64,000 nt of DNA from Echiichthys vipera (taxonomy: Eukaryota; Chordata; Actinopteri; Perciformes; Trachinidae), in the NCBI GenBank assembly GCA_963691815.1, contig OY829655.1:31751167-31815166 (forward strand). Direction: 5' to 3'. Positions 49,601 to 64,000 of the stretch are shown piece by piece. Below the pieces are notes generated by a model. That model worked only from the letters and a program-made list of their open reading frames with translations. It had not been told where the DNA came from and searched no databases. The position numbers and the translations under genes are program-made. How positions within the stretch are numbered: position 1 is the stretch's first letter; every line of letters starts with the position of its first letter.

Positions 49601-49837
49601 AAACCCTGAGAGGTCAGCAGGGGCGCTCTTTACCTCACCGTGGTCCGTAACCGCGTCGTGACCTCGCTCACCTCCGATGGTCGTCTCCTGGAACTCGTCG
49701 AACTGGCCCTTGACGAAGCGCAGCACCAGGCTGGACTTGCCCACGGCCATGTCCCCCAGCAGCACCAGCTTGAACTGGCAGATCTTGGTTTGCGGCAGCG
49801 TGCCGTTGGTGCGGCCTCCACCCCCTCTGGAGCTCAT
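46683..49837 (-). CDS. rab5b: Rab5-family small GTPase, complete (rab5b-like)
   Basis: Five coding exons in gene order: 49672-49837, 49434-49585, 48814-48936, 47884-47977 and 46683-46798; 216 aa. GTPase motifs are present: P-loop [11 protein letters not shown] (residues 26-36), switch [20 protein letters not shown] and ETSAK. The tail ends STRACCGGN, with a di-cysteine for prenylation. Rab5 directs early-endosome fusion. Residues QSVCLDD, ETF, VEYEEAQ and LFLAI match RAB5B, whereas RAB5A and RAB5C have QTV, VDFQEAQ or VEFQEAQ, and IFMAI. Human KCNH4 lies beside RAB5C, so synteny would instead suggest rab5c; the paralogue name is uncertain. The P-loop (D29, M30 for Glu, Ser) and switch I ([10 protein letters not shown]) differ from mammalian Rab5. 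A 5' UTR acceptor probably lies at about 49940. The last exon was found by frame and AG border. Confidence 0.9.
46917..47691. mobile_element. DNA-transposon-like element in rab5 intron 4
   Basis: The ends AAACAGGGTTCCTGCAC and GAAGGAACCCTGTTT are inverted. The left 375 bp is the second copy of the duplicated segment at 43938-44300. A palindromic MITE relative (CAGGGGCCTCAAACTGACCC) is nested at about 47303. Confidence 0.55.
48197..48793 (+). mobile_element. PIF/Harbinger-like element copy E (full length), rab5 intron 3
   Basis: 597 bp with ends GGGCGCCCTCCCACTTTGCC and CACAGTGGGAGGGCGCCC. The flanks are TCA and TTA. The plus-strand ORF 48486-48716 is intact apart from A2V. The element ends 20 bp from the donor side of rab5 exon 48814-48936. 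Confidence 0.92.
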
Positions 49838-50164
49838 ACCGGCCCGCGTAGGAGACGGCAGCGCGGCTGGGCCTCCTCCCTGCGGTGGAGATGGGTGCGT
49901 CTCTGCGGCGGGGTCGCAACCTCTCTGCTCTCCTTCTGTCTGGATGAAGAAGTGAAAGGTTGCAGGGTTACGTCACGCTCCACCTCACGTACACAAACGC
50001 CTCCTCGGTGCATCGATAGAGAGACGATCAGAGCGGCTGCAGAGAAACATGCATCTGCACTTCTTTACATTTACCGACCCTGAACGCATCGGTGCGTGAG
50101 GAGACAGACGTGCAGACGGCCCGCCATCTTTACTGCACACGAGCCACGGCGCTCTGAGTCCCTT

Positions 50165-51050
50165 TGTCATCGCTATGCATCTTTATGTGGTCGTTGTTTC
50201 TCTTTATGGTTCGTTTTGCCGCTTTTCATGGTCATTTTGTGTCTCTTTTGTTGCCGTTTCATGTTCATTTGTGGTCTTTTGTGTCTCTTTTGTTGCCGTT
50301 TCATGTTCATTTGTGGTCTTTTGTGTCTCTTTTGTAGCTGTTTCATGTTCATTTGTGGTCTTTTGTGTCTCTGTGCAGGTGTTTCTCTGTTTGTTTTGAG
50401 TCACTTTGAGGCTGTTATGCATCTTTATGTGGTCGTTGTGTCTCTCATTGTGGTTTTGTCCTTTATTTTAGTTCTTTTCTGTCTCTTTGTGGTTCGTTTT
50501 GCCCTTTATCATGGTCATTTTGTGTCTCTTGTTGCTGTTTCATGTTGTATTTGTGGTCTTTTGTGTCTCTTTTGTTGCTGTTTCATGTTTATTTGTGATC
50601 TTTTGTGTCTCTCTGCAGTTGTTTCTCTGTTTGTTTCGAGTCTCTTTGGAGTCGGTATGCATCTTTGTGGTTGTGTTGTCCTTTAATTTAGTTATTTTCT
50701 GTCTCTTTATGGTTCGTTTTGCCCCTTTTCGTGGTCATTTTGTGTCTCTTTAGTAGCTGTTTCATGTTTATTTGTGATCTTTTGTGTCTCTGTGCAGTTG
50801 CTGTTTGTATCTTTGTTCATTTTGATTCATTTTGAGGCTGTTCTGCATCTTTGTGTGGTCATTTTCTGTCTCTTTGTGGTCGTTTCATGTTTATTTGTGG
50901 TCATTTTCTGTCTCTTTGTCGTTGTCGTTTGTCTCTTCGGACATGTTGTGTCTTGTTGTGGTCGTGTTTGTCTCTTTGTGGTCGTTTTATGTTTCTTTAT
51001 CTTCATTTCACATCTCATCATGTTCAGTATTTCTCTCTGATGGACATTTT
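50165..51050. repeat. Degenerate minisatellite upstream of rab5
   Basis: Repeats of TTTTGTGTCTCTTTTGTTGC, CGTTTCATGTTCATTTGTGG and TGCATCTTTATGTGGTCGTT. It probably lies in the rab5 5' intron or upstream DNA. The open frames over it are low-complexity. Confidence 0.85.
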
Positions 51051-51905
51051 GCATGTGTGGGCCCCGGGGGTGGTGTGGGGCCCCTGCGCCCTGTCGCCCT
51101 GATCAGTAATGCATCCGTCCCTGCACGTCTCCCGCACTCACACCTGACCTGCCTCACACACACTTTCCTGTCTCCTGGTGTGTTCACTGAAGATGAAGGC
51201 ATCTGACTCTGCATGCACATGCACAGATGGACACAAGAGAAGAAGAAGAAGAAGGTAAAACATTTCTCAGCCCTGTGTGTCTCATCTGTGTCTCATCTGT
51301 GTCTCATCTGTGTCCTCAGGTTCAGATGCATGCCTGTGTCTGTTCCTATCTGTGTCCCCTCCTCATGCAGTGATGCTCCGTGTCCTCAGACCACGTCCCT
51401 GCAGCAGATCAGACCCCGGTGTGTCATCCCTGCCCCTGTGAGCCCCCTCATCTGTCTGTGCTAACGGGACACCTCACATCAGACGACACTAAACTGCATT
51501 TCGACGCCAGATCCGTGACACAAACCCGAGCTGCCGGTGTGAACAACCCGCAGCGGCTCAGAGGGAAACATGAGGCTTTCTCACCGTGTGTGATGCGGAT
51601 TGTGCAGCGCAGGTTTTCAGGCTCCTCTGTTGACTGTTTGGTTTTATCAGCTGGGGAAAGAAAAACCTGAACACTTCCTGGAAACCGGCGCATGCGCGCT
51701 GAGTGCCGCATTGTCAAACCTGAACCGCATTCCCCAACGGGTTCTCCGGTGACTTCACACTTTTAAAGGCTTCAGTTTTACACCAAATTTAATCACGTGG
51801 ACACAAATTTATCTTGTTTCTCTGAAGCCGAAGACGAAATAACTTCTATTTACTATGATATATGTAAACAAAATGCATTCAAACACATTACAAACGCCGT
51901 AATCA

Positions 51906-52890
51906 TAAATATTATCTTAAATGTGTGATAATCTGAACGGGCTTCTGAGCGGACCGGGTGCGTGTGTCCTCCAGACCGCAGGGGGGCGCCAGGCTGCAGA
52001 GAAGGCACCGGTAGTGTTTACTACATACAGGAATATCCACTTTTATGGGCAAACATTCATTATTTTTATAATGCCGAAGACAAAATAACTTATTTTTCCA
52101 ACAATATGAGTAATTAAACTTCAATCAAATACATTACTGACGCTATAACCACAATGTTTACCTTAAATGTGCAATAATCTGAACGGGCCGAGATAAAGCA
52201 CCGGAAAAGTTGCTAACATAAAGGAAATTTCACTCATGTGGGGAAACATTCATTATTTTTATAATGCCGAATACAAAATTACATATTTTTACAAAAGTAT
52301 AAGTAATTCAAATCCAGCAAAACACATTACTGACGCTATAATCACAGAATTACCTTAAATGTGTAAAAATCGAAACAGGCTTCTGAAAGGACCGAGATAA
52401 CCAGAGACGTCGCTTACTATATAAGGGGAAATGCACTTATATGGGCAAACATTCATTATTTTTACAATGCCGAAGACAAAATAGCATGTTTCTACAATTA
52501 TATAAGTAAATAAAGTCCATCTAAACTTATTATTGGCGCCGTAATCACAGAATTAGCTTAAATGTGTGAAAATCTGAACGAGCTGACGTTAGAAAGCACC
52601 AGAAACGTTGCTAACATAAAGGAAAATTCACTGATGTGGGGAAACATTCATTATACTTTTAATGCCGAAGACAAATTAACTTATTTTTACAACAATATAA
52701 ATTATTAAAGTGCAGCCAAACACTTTACTGGAGCCGTAATCACATAATGCCCTTAAATGTGCGATAATCTGAACGGGCTTCTGAACGGGCCGAGGGGAGC
52801 GCGTCCTCCAGGCCGCCGGGGGGCGCCAGAACCACGGACACACGCAGGGAGGAAGGCACGGGAAGTGTTTGGCACATGGAGGCTGTTGGG
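51906..52890. repeat. Roughly 195-bp tandem repeat upstream of lcmt2
   Basis: Five diverged units are marked by AAATGTGNGATAATCTGAAC at about 51918, 52164, 52354, 52557 and 52752. Each also carries AACATTCATTATTTTTATAA. The first and last units contain an extra GC-rich block with GGGGGGCGCCAG. The array ends about 90 bp before the lcmt2 ATG. Confidence 0.85.
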
Positions 52891-52977
52891 ATTGTTTTGA
52901 TGTCTGCAGCCTTCACTAATATTTTTATATTTATGTAATAAAACTGTAAAAATGTGTGTGTGGGTTTAGGTGACGTC

Positions 52978-62308
<9,331 letters not shown>

Positions 62309-62334
62309 AGGGAAGGGTCACGCTGATCCACGCA

Positions 62335-62985
62335 GCGACTCAGCGACTCTGAGACTCAGAGACTCTGAGACTCTGAGACTCAGCGACTCTGAGACTCAGC
62401 GACTCTGAGACTCTGAGACTCAGAGACTCAGCGACTCTGAGACTCAGCGACTCTGAGACTCTGAGACTCTGAGACTCAGCGACTCTGAGACTCAGCGACT
62501 CAGTGACTCTGAGACTCAGCGACTCAGCGACTCTGAGACTCTGAGACTCTGAGACTCAGCGACTCAGCGACTCAGTGACTCAGCGACTCTGAGACTCAGC
62601 GACTCTGAGACTTTGAGACTCAGCGACTCTGAGACTCTGAGACTCTGAGACTCAGCGACTCTGAGACTCAGCGACTCTGAGACTCAGCGACTCTGAGACT
62701 CTGAGACTCTGAGACTCAGAGACTCAGAGACTCTGAGACTCTGAGACTCTGAGACTCAGCGACTCTGAGACTCAGCGACTCTGAGACTCAGAGACTCTGA
62801 GACTCTGAGACTCAGTGACTCTGAGACTCTGAGACTCAGCGACTCTGAGACTCAGCGACTCAGCGACTCTGAGACTCTGAGACTCTGAGACTCAGCGACT
62901 CTGAGACTCAGCGACTCTGAGACTCTGAGACTCTGAGACTCTGAGACTCTGAGACTCTGAGACTCAGCGACTCTGAGACTCTGAG
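62335..62985. repeat. 8-bp minisatellite after the lcmt2 stop codon
   Basis: About 81 units of GACTCTGA or GACTCAGC (some GACTCAGA, GACTCAGT). It begins about 27 nt after the stop, so it probably lies in the 3' UTR. Confidence 0.95.
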
Positions 62986-63234
62986 ACGGAGGAAGTGGAT
63001 GAAATGTTGAGACAGTTTGACGTTTAAGTGACGCCTCAGATTAAACTGTAAACTTTTATAAAAACTTCTTTACCTTTAAACTTGTTTTTATTCCAAACGC
63101 GTTGTTTTTGTATCACACTGTAAAAGTGTCTGTGACCAGTGATGCAGCGTTTCACCACCGACGCATCGTTCATTAAGATCTTACTTCAACGTCACAAACA
63201 GCTGAAATTTATTACTTTAAAAAACTGGAGACCG

Positions 63235-63620
63235 TCGAGTCTAGAGTCCGACTTTTTTCTTAAAGATTACGATTTTTTTGGCACAATCTTCCGACTTTTA
63301 TCCTCAAAAAATTGCGACTTTTTTTTCAAAATATTGTGACTTTTTCTTGAAAATTGCGACTTTTTTGTCAGTCTTCCGAATTTTTTTTAATATTACGGCT
63401 TTTATTCTCAAAATATTCCGACTTTTTTCTTGAAAAATTGCGACTTCTTTCTCAAAATATTGCGACTTTTTTTGTTACAATCTTCCGACTTTTTTCTTAA
63501 AATCTTCCAACTTTTTTCTTGAAATATTGCGACTTTTCTGTCACGATCTTCCGACTTTTTTCTCAAAATATTCCGACTTTCTTTATGAAAATTGCGACTT
63601 TTGTCCCGATCTTCCTTTAG
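63235..63620. repeat. Degenerate minisatellite between lcmt2 and crystallin
   Basis: Repeats of CAATCTTCCGACTTTTTTCT and AAAATATTGCGACTTTTT. A single related unit lies at 60955-61010 in lcmt2 intron 10. Confidence 0.85.
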
Positions 63621-63709
63621 TTTTCCCCGGTGCAGATAAAATGACGTAAAGAAGTGAAACAGCTCCCGTAGAGAAAGAAAAGTCTCAGTCGTCTGCGTCT
63701 GAACACGTT

Positions 63710-63715
63710 TTTATT
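63710..63715 (-). terminator. Polyadenylation signal of the crystallin gene
   Basis: AATAAA on the minus strand (TTTATT on plus), about 92 nt after the crystallin stop codon. The position suits a short 3' UTR. Confidence 0.6.
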
Positions 63716-63806
63716 CACTGAACCTCAAAATCACAGAGAAGTCGATTAAAATCGTCAGATCTCATTTTTTTAGGTTGTTTTGTGTTTTGTGTTTTTTGTG
63801 ACTGAA

Positions 63807-64000
63807 TTATTCAGTGAAGCGCCTGAAAGACTGCACCGCGGGGCTGACGGCGCCCCAGTCGCCAGGCTTGCGGTACTCCCCCTTCTCCAGGAAGTACTGG
63901 CGTCCGCGGTAGTTGGCGTGCTCGTAGAAAACCCACCAGCCGTCGAAGATCTTGCAGGAGTGGATTTCCCTCAGTCGGAACTTCTCCAGCACAGACGGAC
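63807..64000 (-). CDS. crygs: Gamma-S-type crystallin, terminal exon (partial, cut by window edge)
   Basis: The reading frame enters at the right edge and ends at TAA (63807-63809). It encodes most of the fourth Greek-key motif of a beta/gamma-crystallin: [65 protein letters not shown] and the NYRGRQYLL/EYRKP block are typical of the C-terminal domain of gamma-S crystallin, a lens structural protein. The upstream exons lie beyond the window. Teleosts carry several crygs and related gamma genes, so the exact copy is uncertain. No intact start is present in the window; the codon before LEKF is GTG inside the exon, not an initiator. Confidence 0.88.
   Translation of the reverse strand, partial: PSVLEKFRLREIHSCKIFDGWWVFYEHANYRGRQYFLEKGEYRKPGDWGAVSPAVQSFRRFTE

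Noticed and set aside
51965..52830. CTCF-like sites (GGGGGGCGCCAG, twice)
   Set aside because: One extra G compared with the usual core spacing. It is too weak to call without a matrix score.

Overview
The window looks like nuclear DNA of a ray-finned fish, most likely a percomorph teleost (inference). The genes are vertebrate, with small exons, GT-AG introns and teleost-type residues. The introns are packed with (AC)n arrays, minisatellites, tRNA-headed SINEs, LINE ends and short DNA transposons of fish type. There are no operons, ribosome binding sites or CRISPR arrays.

Six protein-coding genes were reconstructed exon by exon. All splice phases are consistent. (1) 1099-9444, + strand: the 3' five coding exons of an ELK-type voltage-gated K+ channel, best matched to kcnh4; its 5' part lies outside the window. 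(2) 16157-32408, - strand: a complete 22-coding-exon armc8 (673 aa), a CTLH/GID ubiquitin-ligase subunit. (3) 35882-41387, + strand: a complete 8-coding-exon dbr1 (564 aa), the RNA lariat debranching enzyme, divergent from armc8 across about 2 kb. (4) 46683-49837, - strand: a complete 5-coding-exon Rab5-family GTPase (216 aa), convergent with dbr1. (5) 52978-62308, + strand: a complete 14-exon lcmt2/tyw4 (672 aa), the last enzyme of wybutosine tRNA modification. (6) 63807-64000, - strand: the last exon of a gamma-S-type crystallin, cut by the window edge. These genes do not form one pathway; armc8-dbr1 is a conserved divergent neighbour pair in vertebrates.

Most other sequence is repetitive. 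It holds six copies of a roughly 600-bp PIF/Harbinger-like element with a remnant Myb/SANT-like ORF, several hAT-type MITEs with 8-bp target duplications, a fold-back element, two SINE families, LINE fragments and at least ten minisatellites with units of 8 to about 195 bp. Many arrays begin within a few to about 25 nt of a 5' splice site. One lcmt2 intron is 94% MITE. Another carries seven extra copies of the downstream exon's own 3' splice site and first codons. I see no clear new enzymatic system; the novelty is in how mobile and tandem DNA has shaped introns and splice sites.
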